A program made the position numbers and the translations under genes. The notes under the pieces were generated by a model that worked only from the letters and a program-made list of their open reading frames with translations, did no database searches and was not told where the DNA came from. From an archaeon (GTDB lineage Archaea; Nanobdellota; Nanobdellia; Pacearchaeales; UBA284), in the NCBI GenBank assembly GCA_030612665.1, contig JAUWNL010000006.1, positions 1 through 36,504 of the forward strand: a stretch of DNA of 36,504 bases, read 5' to 3'. Every line of letters begins with the position of its first letter. Position 1 is the stretch's first letter. Shown piece after piece: positions 23,096 through 30,770 of this stretch.

Positions 23096-23497
23096 TTAAA
23101 TATATTCTTCAAGATGAAGTTTTTTCATTATTTTTCTAATAGCTTTTTCAAGCCCCTTTCTTGGCAATTTTTCTGTTTCTTGTTCTGTTTCTATCACTAG
23201 ATTATCATTTATTTTTATAACTGCTTCTCTCAATTCCTTACCAAAACTCTCTTCATGATTTTTTCCATAAATAATTACTATAGAAATAACATATCTCTCC
23301 CCACTCTCCATTTCTGGAGCATAAGATATAGCATCTTTAATAGTAACATCTTTTTCTTTTATATATTTTTCAAGGACTACCCAGCTGTTTTCTCCATATA
23401 TCTTATAATTTCTTTTTATTAGTCTTGATAAGTCTTTTACATCATCTACTAAATTTCCTGTTCTGGGATTTATATTTATTTCTTCTTCGTTTTTCAT
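23096..23497 (-). CDS. Unrecognised small acidic/basic protein
   Basis: 133 residues with regular alternating helix and strand predictions: NLVDDVKDLSRLIKRNYKIYG, SWVVLEKYIKEK, 'ERYVISIVIIYGKNHEESFGKELREAVIKIND' and a basic C-terminal helix (RKGLEKAIRKIMKKLHLEEYI). There are no cysteines, signal or membrane segments, so it is probably cytoplasmic. It ends 5 nt from the convergent MBL hydrolase. No family recognised. Confidence 0.5.
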   Translation of the reverse strand: MKNEEEININPRTGNLVDDVKDLSRLIKRNYKIYGENSWVVLEKYIKEKDVTIKDAISYAPEMESGERYVISIVIIYGKNHEESFGKELREAVIKINDNLVIETEQETEKLPRKGLEKAIRKIMKKLHLEEYI

Positions 23498-23531
23498 CTT
23501 AAAATATTAAAGTATTAAATATTAAAATATA

Positions 23532-24671
23532 TTAAAATACAAATTGATAAATTATTCCGATGAGGAATATTAATATTAAAAGCCCGGCTATGAACCAATT
23601 TATTGGAAATTTATATTCTGGTTCTCTTTTTCCAGATTTTTTTGCTTTTATGGCCATGAGTACTATGAGAATTCCCCCAATACCTCCTGCAACAGCACCT
23701 GCAAATGAAATTATTTCTATGAAAGTTGCAAGATTAAAAATAATTATTGCTAAACCTATGAGCAAGACTGGAATAAATGTAAGAATCCATGACATGAGAT
23801 GTTTTATCTTTAAATCATACCAAAAAATTTCTTTTTGTGCTATTCCTACAGCAAGGAATGATGTGAACATAGTAAAGACTGCAAATAATGAAGTAAATCT
23901 GCCAAGGGCAAGAGTTGCAATTTCTGGAGTTGCCATGCCTTTGAAACCTATTACAGTTAATGTAAATAAAAAATAAATAAATATGGGAATTATCCCTCCG
24001 ATGATGATTGCTTTTTTCATTTTTCTTTTATTTTTTATAATTTCTTTCATCTCTGGGACAGCAGAAAAACCAAGATAAGCAAAAAGTATTGCTCCATAAG
24101 GATAAAAAAATCTAAAAAGAAGGTTTGGGTTTTGTGTATAAAAGTTTCCTATTTGTGCTTGGGGTAAAAAGAAAAGAGTTATTGCAATTACCATGGCAAT
24201 TATTGCTCCCAATCCTATTAATTCTCCTTTCCCGAGTGCCTTGAGACCAAGGAAGACAAGAAGAGACATTAATGTAAAAAAGATTAAAGAAAATAAGAGA
24301 TGATAAGGCAAGGAGGTTGTTCCAAGAATAACAAAACTAAGAACTTCACCTTCTCCAATCAAATATGCAGTAAGGGCTCCGTATTGAACTAATAACATTG
24401 AAATTAACATGAGAATTTTTCCTGATTTTCCAAGATAAATTGAAGCATAACCAGGCAATTGATGTTTTCCTTTAGTTCTTAGAATAATCTCACCAAGATA
24501 AAGATAAACAACAATAACTATTAAACCTATTCCAATTAAATTAATGAGTCCCCAAAAGAGACCAGCTTGAGAAATTACATAAGGAATTCCAAGGATGCCA
24601 GCTCCAATTATCATTCCTACGAGAATGGCTATAGCTTCTGCAGTATACAACCCCCTTTTCATATACTTCAT
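23532..24671 (-). CDS. Amino-acid permease (APC superfamily, AAAP/HAAAP-like)
   Basis: 379 residues with about 11 hydrophobic helices. The first helix carries AIAILVGMIIGAGILGIPYVI, the substrate/sodium-site signature (GxxIGAGILGIP) of tryptophan/tyrosine and AAAP transporters. Later blocks 'FFYPYGAILFAYLGFSAVPEM' and 'GGIIPIFIYFLFTLTVIGFKG' match helices 6 and 7 of the fold. It imports amino acids; the exact substrate is not deducible. For a reduced DPANN genome this would be a key nutrient route. It diverges from tRNA-Arg across 54 nt with one central TATA element. Confidence 0.88.
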   Translation of the reverse strand: MKYMKRGLYTAEAIAILVGMIIGAGILGIPYVISQAGLFWGLINLIGIGLIVIVVYLYLGEIILRTKGKHQLPGYASIYLGKSGKILMLISMLLVQYGALTAYLIGEGEVLSFVILGTTSLPYHLLFSLIFFTLMSLLVFLGLKALGKGELIGLGAIIAMVIAITLFFLPQAQIGNFYTQNPNLLFRFFYPYGAILFAYLGFSAVPEMKEIIKNKRKMKKAIIIGGIIPIFIYFLFTLTVIGFKGMATPEIATLALGRFTSLFAVFTMFTSFLAVGIAQKEIFWYDLKIKHLMSWILTFIPVLLIGLAIIIFNLATFIEIISFAGAVAGGIGGILIVLMAIKAKKSGKREPEYKFPINWFIAGLLILIFLIGIIYQFVF

Positions 24672-24689
24672 ACAAACACGGGGGGAAAG

Positions 24690-24700
24690 TATTTTAAATA
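24690..24700. promoter_or_regulatory. Single near-palindromic TATA box shared by permease and tRNA-Arg
   Basis: TATTTTAAATA lies in the 54-nt spacer with its centre about 25 nt from the permease ATG (24671) and 30 nt from the tRNA 5' end (24726). No second TATA element is visible. This is the same geometry as 13167-13175. Confidence 0.5.
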
Positions 24701-24725
24701 CCTTATCTTGATGTATTTGTTATTT

Positions 24726-24797
24726 GGGCTCATAGTTCAATGGATAGAATGTGGGGCTTCGGACCCTGAGATCCAGGTTCGAATCCTGGTGGGCCCA
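24726..24797 (+). tRNA. tRNA-Arg (TCG)
   Basis: 72 nt including discriminator A. The acceptor is GGGCTCA/TGGGCCC (one U-G pair), the D stem GTTC/GAAT, the anticodon stem TGGGG/CCCTG (two G-U pairs) with loop CTTCGGA (anticodon TCG), and the T arm CCAGG-TTCGAAT-CCTGG. No encoded CCA, no intron. It has U34 and could be a substrate for the Elp3/Trm9-like pair earlier in the window. Confidence 0.93.
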
Positions 24798-24814
24798 TGT
24801 AAGATAAGGCTAAG

Positions 24815-25090
24815 ATGGGAAAAACAGCAAAGATAAATTTTGTATGTACAAAGATTGATCATCCAGAACAGCTTATTAAGAAGGGACTCTTTTATTATCT
24901 TGATAAATATGAACAGTTTGACCAAAAAGCTTTATTATATTTAAATGGATTTACAACTCATCTTCCGCAATCTATTGTTTGGCTGTTCAAAGGAAAGTTT
25001 AAAGAAAAAATAAAACAAAAACAATTAGAAGAACAACTAGAACAACTAGAAGAGAAAATTTTTCCATTATATCTTGGTATTTCTAAGTAG
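24815..25090 (+). CDS. Unrecognised small protein downstream of tRNA-Arg
   Basis: 91 residues. The N-terminal half is mixed (INFVCTKIDHPEQLIKKGLFYYLDKYEQ) and the C-terminal part is a charged helix (FKEKIKQKQLEEQLEQLEEKI) that could form a coiled coil. It starts 17 nt after tRNA-Arg, too close for its own typical TATA box outside the tRNA, so it may be cotranscribed with it. It precedes RuBisCO by 47 nt. No family recognised. Confidence 0.5.
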   Translation: MGKTAKINFVCTKIDHPEQLIKKGLFYYLDKYEQFDQKALLYLNGFTTHLPQSIVWLFKGKFKEKIKQKQLEEQLEQLEEKIFPLYLGISK

Positions 25091-25137
25091 TAATTTTAAT
25101 TAGTAAACTTTAAAAGAAGGCTTTTGTTTATTTTTTT

Positions 25138-26379
25138 ATGAAGTATCTTGATTATATTTATCTTGGATATAAACCAAAAAAAGGAAAAAAAGGGGACTTT
25201 ATTTGTGAGTTTCATATAGATCCTTGTGGTTGTGATATACAACTTGCTGCTGGTGCTGTGGCATCTGAAAGCAGTATTGGAACTTGGACTGAACTTACAA
25301 CAATGACAAAGAAGATTCAGAAGTATGCTGCAAAAGTTTTTTTCATTGATAAAAAAAAGAATAAAATAAAGATTGCTTATCCTTATGATCTTTTTGAAGA
25401 AGGGAATATTCCCCAGGTATTGAGTAGTATTGCTGGAAATATTTTTGGAATGAAACTTGTTAAGGGGCTCAGGCTCAAGAGAATTGATTTTCCCCCGGGC
25501 CTTATTTCTAGTTTTTATGGACCCTTGTTTGGGATTAATGGAATTCGAAAGATTCTAGGAGTTTATAACAGGCCATTATTAGGAACTATTGTTAAACCAA
25601 AATTAGGATTAAATGATAAACAACATGCAAAAGTAGCATATGGTGCTTGGATTGGGGGGTGTGATATTGTTAAGGATGATGAAAATTTAAGTTCTTTGGC
25701 TTTTAATAAATTTAATAAGAGGATTGTTGAAACTCTTCGAGCTCGAAACAAGGCTGAAAAATACAGTGGTGAAAAAAAAGTGTATATGCCAAATGTTACT
25801 GCTTCAGTAAGTGAGATGATTAAAAGGGCGAAGTTTGTCAAAGCTCATGGTGGAAGATATATTATGGTTGATATTATTACTTGCGGATGGAGTGCTCTTC
25901 AGGAACTTAGAAAAGAAAATCAAGAACTTAAGTTAGTTATTCATGCTCATCGGGCTGGTTATGCTGCCTTATCAAGAAACCCGCATCATGGAATTAGTAT
26001 GATGGTTATTGCAAAACTTGCAAGATTAATTGGGGTTGATCAATTACATGTTGGAACTGCAGTGGGAAAAATGTTTGAAGATAAACGTGAGGTTCTAGAG
26101 AACTGTGATATTCTAAGAGGAAAAATGGATAACAAAAAGCCAGCAATGCCTGTTGCTTCTGGAGGTCTTAATCCACTTGATGTTCCGGCACTGTTGAAAA
26201 TTTTTGGAAAAGATTGCATTATTCAAATGGGTGGTGGAATCCATGGACATCCAATGGGAACACTTTGTGGAGCAAGAGCTGCTCGTCAAGCTCTAGAAGC
26301 CTCTCTCAAAAAAATATCTCTTTCTGAGTACTCAAGGAAACATCATGAGTTGGCTGTTGCATTAAAGAAGTTTAAATAA
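25138..26379 (+). CDS. rbcL: Form III-type RuBisCO large subunit
   Basis: 413 residues. Active-site elements are present: GTWTEL (49-53), AGNIFGM (99-105), TIVKPKLGL (K153, K155), GGCDIVKDDEN with the carbamylated Lys (K179) and metal ligands D181/E182, HAHRAGY (H269-Y275), loop 6 GTAVGKMFE (K311), SGG (341-343) and GGGIHGHP. The usual second His of HRAMH is Tyr here. In archaea the enzyme fixes CO2 on ribulose-1,5-bisphosphate made from nucleotide ribose, in the AMP pathway with AMP phosphorylase and R15P isomerase. Neither partner gene is in this window. Catalytic competence is expected. Confidence 0.94.
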   Translation: MKYLDYIYLGYKPKKGKKGDFICEFHIDPCGCDIQLAAGAVASESSIGTWTELTTMTKKIQKYAAKVFFIDKKKNKIKIAYPYDLFEEGNIPQVLSSIAGNIFGMKLVKGLRLKRIDFPPGLISSFYGPLFGINGIRKILGVYNRPLLGTIVKPKLGLNDKQHAKVAYGAWIGGCDIVKDDENLSSLAFNKFNKRIVETLRARNKAEKYSGEKKVYMPNVTASVSEMIKRAKFVKAHGGRYIMVDIITCGWSALQELRKENQELKLVIHAHRAGYAALSRNPHHGISMMVIAKLARLIGVDQLHVGTAVGKMFEDKREVLENCDILRGKMDNKKPAMPVASGGLNPLDVPALLKIFGKDCIIQMGGGIHGHPMGTLCGARAARQALEASLKKISLSEYSRKHHELAVALKKFK

Positions 26380-26403
26380 AGTTTTCTTTATTTTTTTCTA
26401 TTC

Positions 26404-28131
26404 CTATTTTTTCTTCTTTATTTTTTTCCTTCTCTTCCTTCTTTTTACATTCGCTTCTGCTTTTTTTAGATATAAAATTATTGATGTAGCAATTATTATT
26501 CCTATAATTGCAATGATAAAATAAAGTCCATTTTGTTTAATAAATTCATAAATTAAAGATGATCCGCCAACCAATACAGCTAATAGGGCAAATTGGGATA
26601 CTAGAGAGGCTAAAATGAAATTTGTAATCTTGCTTCCAATTTGACCCAAATTTATAATCTCAAAAAATTCTACTATGTATGTTGGGATATCCCCAAAAAA
26701 GCCAAAGATTTTTGAAAAAATTTCAGAGGAATATTCAGATAATGAAGAAAAACCTTTTCCAATTTCTTCTCCCATGAATTTTAATCCATTAATGCTTCCT
26801 TCAGCAAGCTTATTATCTAAGAAATAATATTGCAAAAAATATAAAGCAGTAAGGAAGAAAATTATTAATAAAATTATCCATGCCCATTTATTTTTTTCAA
26901 GCCAATTTTTCTTTCCTTTTCTCTTCTTTTCAGATTTTAGTTTTACTGCCATTACTGTTCTTATTGATTTTACTGGTTTTACTGGTTTTTTTCCTATTTT
27001 TAATCCATCTATTCTATCTTGAATTTCTTTTATTTTTCGAATTTTTGGCTTTTCAACTTTCTCAATTTTTCTAAAAAGATATAATAAAAAGAAAAAACAT
27101 ATAATAAAAAAGAACATAAATACAATCAAGACTATCGCAGTAGCATAACAGGTTGAGCTAAGATAACAGCTCCTCAAGAATTCTGAAGGACTTAATCTTT
27201 TTTCTAGGGATTTTACTATATTAAACATATAGCTTGAGGTTCCTACGTTGCTTCCAAAACTTACTGAAGCAGCAAAAATGTAAGTTCCCTCTTCAAGATT
27301 TTGTGGAATATTTATTGTTTTTTTGAAAGCAAGCTGGGTTTTAGGCACAATCACAGTTTCTTTTTCTCTGATAATTGTATTTCCATCAAGATCTTTAACA
27401 AAATAATCCAAATTGACACTTTGTGCTTTAACACTACGCAAATTGAAAATTTTTACATTTATTAAAATATTTGTACCTTGCATAACTGTTCTTGATTCTG
27501 CTGGAACATCTAAATTAACATCAAATAAAGTTTCTTTTGTTTCAATTTCAATTATTACTGGAATTTTCTGTATAAAATTTTCTTCTGCATCTGTGGTTGT
27601 GATTATAAGATCTCCAACATATACTCCGGGAGAAAATTCCACACTATCACTTTTTTTAGAATTGAAATTTATTTCAACAGTTTTGATTTCTCCAGGCATC
27701 AGTCTAAACTCTGAATTTTCAGAAGTTAATGTAACCAGATTATCGAGATGGGTTGGAGTCACACTAAAAGATAACATCTTATCTGCGATATTTGTAACTC
27801 TTATAGTATTAACTGAATTTTCTCCATTTTTTAGCAGGATTTTAATTAAGATAGAATCAACATTAAATAATTTTTCTGTTTTACTTCCAATTATTATATT
27901 TTGATTTGAAAATAAAAGATATAGGGAGGCAAGAATAATCAAGAAAAGGATTATAAGAAATAAAATCAAAAGTGTTTTAGTTACAGTAAACTTTTTTCCA
28001 CTTTTTATTTGTTCATGAGGGGGTCTAGAGCCTAAGTAAATAGTCTTTATTTTTCCATTTTCATCTTTTATATTCTCATAATAATAAGGTCCATGTTTTT
28101 TTCCCTTTTTATAAATATATCTCTTATACAT
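26404..28131 (-). CDS. Large multi-pass membrane protein with extracytoplasmic Ig-like domains
   Basis: 575 residues. A cytoplasmic N-terminal module (YKRYIYKKGKKHGPYYYENI...IYLGS, 1-35) is followed by a membrane segment (52-74). An external beta-sandwich region (80-310) has the CARDB-like block 'VNLDYFVKDLDGNTIIREKE', clearly similar to 'ITYLIKDSLGNIVLEQSE' in the surface protein at 33526. Further membrane segments are at 329-353, 417-437, 503-525 and 536-555, with Lys-rich linkers and tail. The KHGPYYY module resembles a short motif I associate with DNA-binding or recombinase-linked proteins; here it is membrane-attached. Possibly part of the cell-envelope or secretion machinery. Function unknown. 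Confidence 0.65.
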   Translation of the reverse strand: MYKRYIYKKGKKHGPYYYENIKDENGKIKTIYLGSRPPHEQIKSGKKFTVTKTLLILFLIILFLIILASLYLLFSNQNIIIGSKTEKLFNVDSILIKILLKNGENSVNTIRVTNIADKMLSFSVTPTHLDNLVTLTSENSEFRLMPGEIKTVEINFNSKKSDSVEFSPGVYVGDLIITTTDAEENFIQKIPVIIEIETKETLFDVNLDVPAESRTVMQGTNILINVKIFNLRSVKAQSVNLDYFVKDLDGNTIIREKETVIVPKTQLAFKKTINIPQNLEEGTYIFAASVSFGSNVGTSSYMFNIVKSLEKRLSPSEFLRSCYLSSTCYATAIVLIVFMFFFIICFFFLLYLFRKIEKVEKPKIRKIKEIQDRIDGLKIGKKPVKPVKSIRTVMAVKLKSEKKRKGKKNWLEKNKWAWIILLIIFFLTALYFLQYYFLDNKLAEGSINGLKFMGEEIGKGFSSLSEYSSEIFSKIFGFFGDIPTYIVEFFEIINLGQIGSKITNFILASLVSQFALLAVLVGGSSLIYEFIKQNGLYFIIAIIGIIIATSIILYLKKAEANVKRRKRRKKIKKKK

Positions 28132-28157
28132 TCAATTCACCCTTTTTTAATCTCTTT

Positions 28158-28194
28158 AGTGTAACTATATATGAAAATAATAACAGGTTACACT
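28158..28194. promoter_or_regulatory. 8-bp inverted repeat upstream of the Ig-like membrane protein
   Basis: AGTGTAAC (28158-28165) and GTTACACT (28187-28194) are perfect inverted arms, 21 nt apart. TATATAT at about 28166-28172 abuts the first arm and could be the TATA box of the gene starting at 28131. The arrangement suggests an operator. Confidence 0.45.
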
Positions 28195-28261
28195 ATTTAA
28201 ATTTTATCTTATGGCAGTAGTAAACTTTGAGGAAGAGTTATTTTTTCCTATTAAGAAAAAA

Positions 28262-28288
28262 TTAGAACCACGTCTTCTGGCTTTTTTA
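28262..28288. repeat. 3'-end repeat, copy 1 (partial, next to HEPN gene)
   Basis: Reads TTAGAACCACGTCTTCTGG followed by CTTTTTTA, a diverged copy of the element at 30741, 32131 and 33521. It begins 10 nt beyond the HEPN stop. Confidence 0.5.
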
Positions 28289-28297
28289 TTTTAATAA

Positions 28298-28726
28298 TTA
28301 TTTTAACTTAGGATAAATCTTATATAAAAATTTTAAAACTTTATCAGCATATTCTTTGTGGAGGATAATCCCATAATACTTTATCCCATTCCGGTAATAT
28401 CTTATTTCATTTATAAATCTTATATCTAACTCATGAAAACCAATAATTCTCGCATATGAAATTTCTGCTTCATGGGCGCCTTCTCCAGAACATTTAAATC
28501 CCGCTAAATATAATTTCACTCTTATTAACTCCATTATAATATCATAACAAGAATCAACAATAAAATTAGCATATATTTTTTCAAGTGGAATATCTTTTAA
28601 TACTGTCTCTAAAAATTGTTTTTTCTTTTTTGCTTCTTTTAATAAAAACCTAGCTCTTTCTTTATTTGGACTCCGCTTTTTTACAATTCCTAAATTCAAA
28701 TATTCCTCAAATTTTTTAAAATTCAT
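28298..28726 (-). CDS. HEPN-domain protein, putative toxin of a HEPN-MNT pair
   Basis: 142 residues, all-alpha: 'ERARFLLKEAKKKKQFLETVL', 'YANFIVDSCYDIIMELIRVKLYLAGFKCSGEGAHEAEISY', 'FINEIRYYRNGIKYYGIIL', 'EYADKVLKFLYKIYPKLK'. The size, four-helix pattern and overlap (4 nt) with an upstream MNT gene match HEPN-MNT toxin-antitoxins, in which HEPN is an RNase silenced by AMPylation from MNT. The usual RNase motif Rx4-6H reads RNGIKYYG (R112...Y117/Y118), so His is replaced by Tyr. It may be catalytically weak, or a variant in which these tyrosines matter. It may also have lost toxicity. Confidence 0.78.
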   Translation of the reverse strand: MNFKKFEEYLNLGIVKKRSPNKERARFLLKEAKKKKQFLETVLKDIPLEKIYANFIVDSCYDIIMELIRVKLYLAGFKCSGEGAHEAEISYARIIGFHELDIRFINEIRYYRNGIKYYGIILHKEYADKVLKFLYKIYPKLK

Positions 28727-29268
28727 AATTCTATTGCCCCCTTAAGTATAATTCCATTTAAAATATTATTTAGCAGATGTTTATCTATGTCATGAAAAGA
28801 CTTATAATAATTAAGAATAATTGTCCTTTCAAGTAGTTTATCAAATTTTGTTAAATCAGTATCTTTTTCTTTTGTTCCGATTATTGCGATATCTATATCT
28901 GATTTGATTGTATCTTCTCCAAAAGAATAAGAGCCAAAAAGAATAACATCTCCACTTGGAAAATTATCATAAATGAATTGAACAAACCCAGATTCATATA
29001 ATTGTTTAAGATTATCTGCTCTTTTTAATCCAATAACAAAAGAGTTGTCTCTATTAAGCTGAATAGAGAATCGTTTTGATTCCTTGTCTTTTTGAACTTT
29101 GATTAAGCCCCCCTTTTCCAATTCTCCTAAAGACTTTGCAATTGATGTGGGAGAAACTTTTAAAGATCTAGCTATCCCTCTTTGATTTAAAGATATCCCC
29201 ACTTTTATACAAAGAAATCTAAAAATCTCATTTTGTAAGGTTGTCCATTTTAGTTTATACATGTCCAT
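28723..29268 (-). CDS. MNT nucleotidyltransferase with N-terminal HTH, putative antitoxin
   Basis: 181 residues. Residues 5-70 are a winged helix ('LNQRGIARSLKVSPTSIAKSLGELEKGGLIKVQKD'). Residues 95-175 are a minimal nucleotidyltransferase domain with GSYSFGEDTIKSDIDIAI (G112-S113, D124, D126), the GS...DxD catalytic signature. MNT antitoxins AMPylate the HEPN toxin; the fused HTH suggests that it also represses the operon. The start is awkward: a 20-bp tandem duplication at 29242-29279 contains the ATG, and the TATA-like TTATAAAC is only about 10 nt upstream of it. Overlaps the HEPN gene by 4 nt. Confidence 0.85.
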   Translation of the reverse strand: MDMYKLKWTTLQNEIFRFLCIKVGISLNQRGIARSLKVSPTSIAKSLGELEKGGLIKVQKDKESKRFSIQLNRDNSFVIGLKRADNLKQLYESGFVQFIYDNFPSGDVILFGSYSFGEDTIKSDIDIAIIGTKEKDTDLTKFDKLLERTIILNYYKSFHDIDKHLLNNILNGIILKGAIEL

Positions 29269-29279
29269 TTTAGTTTATA
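29242..29279. repeat. 20-bp tandem duplication at the start of the MNT gene
   Basis: Eighteen identical bases (TGTCCATTTTAGTTTATA) recur at 29242-29259 and 29262-29279, period 20. The duplication includes the start codon and a TATA-like sequence. The period is not a multiple of three. Confidence 0.8.
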
Positions 29280-29298
29280 AACTTTTCGCTTTCAGCTT

Positions 29299-29346
29299 CA
29301 GAACCTAACCTAATTTAGAACCTAATCGAACCTAATTAGAACCTTG
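29299..29346. repeat. Short GAACCTAA(T) repeat array
   Basis: GAACCT recurs at 29301, 29318, 29328 and 29339. The array lies between the MNT gene start and the 3' end of ATPase 1, and the last unit merges with the 3'-end repeat, whose consensus also contains AGAACCT. Confidence 0.6.
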
Positions 29347-29370
29347 CCTTTTTGACTTTTTCTCATTCTT
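29338..29370. repeat. 3'-end repeat, copy 2 (ATPase 1)
   Basis: Reads AGAACCTTGCCTTTTTGACT then TTTTCTCATTCTT, overlapping the ATPase 1 stop codon. A diverged copy of the element best preserved at 32131 and 33521. Confidence 0.6.
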
Positions 29371-29448
29371 GTTCTTGAAGAAGCCATTTCCATAATGGGA
29401 TAAACTTAACTTTTTTACCTTCAACTATTTCTTCTGCTTCATAATCTT
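29362..29448. repeat. 87-bp segment identical to 32161-32247
   Basis: The last 87 bp of ATPase 1 (including its stop) match the corresponding part of ATPase 3 base for base, then identity drops sharply. The proteins elsewhere are clearly diverged, so the tract points to recent gene conversion or cassette exchange. Confidence 0.8.
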
Positions 29449-30634
29449 TTGTTAGAATAAGCAGATTATTACACTTTAGTTCTCTGCTTGCTTTGATTAA
29501 AGCTCTAATCTCTCTTTCTTTAATCTCATTTTTATTATCTGCATATGTAACTTGGATTAATTGTTTTATATTTGTTCTTTCTTTTATAACAAAATCAACT
29601 TCATTTTGTTGATAATCTTTCCAGTAGTAAATTTCAATTAAAGGATTAAGTGATTTTTTTCTTTGTAATTCTATTGCAACAGAATTTTCCATAAGTTTGC
29701 CAAAATTTTCTGAAAATCTAAAACCAGTTATATTTACAATACCATTGTCAATACAATAAATCTTTTTTGGTGCTAAAAATTGTTGCTTTAATTTAAAGGA
29801 AAATCTTTCTAACTTAAGAATTAAAAAAGAATCTTCTAAATAAGAGATCCACTTTGATAATGTAGAAACATGTTTCACATTTAAAATTTTTGCTAATTTG
29901 CTATAACTAATCTCTTCGCAAAAGTTTGTAATTAAATATTTTGCTAATTTTTTAAATTCTTCTTTTTTCTTAATTTCATATCTTAATAGAATATCTTTTG
30001 TGATTATATCCCCATAGATCTTCGGTAAAATCGGTTTTCCAAATTTATTAACTTCTGGGAAACCCCCCACTTCTAAATATTCCTTTAAAAGTTTCAGAAT
30101 TTTTGCTTTCTCTTTTGTAGTATAAACTTTACTTTTCTTTATTTGATTTAAGTCTAAAAATTCCTTAAAAGAAAATGGAAAAAGTATTATATCTAAATGT
30201 CTGCCAGTTAAATGTGTAGCCAATTCACCAGCCAAAAGTTTTGAATTACTTCCAGTTATTATAACTCTTTTTGTTCTTCTTAATCTATTAGCAAAAAGCT
30301 CCCATTTTTTAATATTTTGAATTTCGTCTAAAATAAGATAGTTTATATCCTCATAAAGCTCATAAAAAGCTTGTAAAATTTCATTTAAATCTTCAGTTTT
30401 TGTTCCTGTTAATCTTTCATCATCAAAATTAATATACCCAAATTTGCTTTTTTTAGCGAGCAAATAAGAAAAAATTGATTTTCCACATCTTCTAATCCCA
30501 GTAACTACAAGAACATTTGGATACTTTAAGAATTTTTTCCCCTCATCTAAAAATTCTCTTTTAATTATTTTTTCTTGTTTTTCAATCTGTTCAAGTTCTT
30601 TTCTTTGTTCCTTTATTATTGTCTTAAAATCCAT
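29363..30634 (-). CDS. AAA ATPase with C-terminal DUF4143-type domain, paralogue 1
   Basis: 423 residues. Walker A is GIRRCGKS (46-53), Walker B is YLILDEIQNI, and sensor 1 is VIITGSNSKLL. LTGRH and FPFSFKEFL are the family's conserved blocks. A winged-helix-like region (ISYSKLAKILNVKHVSTLSKWISYLED) and a PD-(D/E)XK-like C-terminus (YYWKDYQQNEVDFVIKE...LIQV) follow. The nuclease ExK position reads Q-V-T, so catalysis is doubtful. COG1373 ATPases are abundant in archaea with no settled role. The promoter has an 11-bp inverted repeat around its TATA-like element. Confidence 0.88.
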   Translation of the reverse strand: MDFKTIIKEQRKELEQIEKQEKIIKREFLDEGKKFLKYPNVLVVTGIRRCGKSIFSYLLAKKSKFGYINFDDERLTGTKTEDLNEILQAFYELYEDINYLILDEIQNIKKWELFANRLRRTKRVIITGSNSKLLAGELATHLTGRHLDIILFPFSFKEFLDLNQIKKSKVYTTKEKAKILKLLKEYLEVGGFPEVNKFGKPILPKIYGDIITKDILLRYEIKKKEEFKKLAKYLITNFCEEISYSKLAKILNVKHVSTLSKWISYLEDSFLILKLERFSFKLKQQFLAPKKIYCIDNGIVNITGFRFSENFGKLMENSVAIELQRKKSLNPLIEIYYWKDYQQNEVDFVIKERTNIKQLIQVTYADNKNEIKEREIRALIKASRELKCNNLLILTKDYEAEEIVEGKKVKFIPLWKWLLQEQE

Positions 30635-30639
30635 GATAA

Positions 30640-30676
30640 TATAATAGAAAACTTCTTTAAAAACCTTTCTATTATA
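30640..30676. promoter_or_regulatory. 11-bp perfect inverted repeat over the ATPase 1 promoter
   Basis: TATAATAGAAA (30640-30650) and TTTCTATTATA (30666-30676) are perfect inverted arms. The 15-nt spacer contains TTTTTAAA on the minus strand, about 23-28 nt before the ATG, the position of the TATA box. A strong operator candidate. Confidence 0.6.
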
Positions 30677-30740
30677 CTGGTAAGATTTTAGAAGTTAAAT
30701 TAAGACAGATTAAAACATAGAAAAAGATTAATTTTAATTC

Positions 30741-30770
30741 AGAACCTCATTTTCTGACTTTTTCTCATTC
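30741..30770. repeat. 3'-end repeat, copy 3 (ATPase 2)
   Basis: Reads AGAACCTCATTTTCTGACTT then TTTCTCATTC. It overlaps the ATPase 2 stop codon at 30765-30767. Confidence 0.7.

Noticed and set aside
24567-24836. Open frame across the permease start and tRNA-Arg
   Set aside because: It covers a well-folded tRNA and a promoter and encodes nothing recognisable.
28211-28294. 27-codon plus-strand ORF (MAVVNFEEELFFPIKKKLEP...) running into repeat copy 1
   Set aside because: The nearest TATA-like sequence is too close to its ATG, no Shine-Dalgarno site is present and no homology is evident. The other repeat copies are not similarly coding.
29301-29346. Possible CRISPR-like array of GAACCTAA units
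   Set aside because: Units are 6-9 bp with spacing 17, 10 and 11; no repeat-spacer structure and no cas genes in the window.
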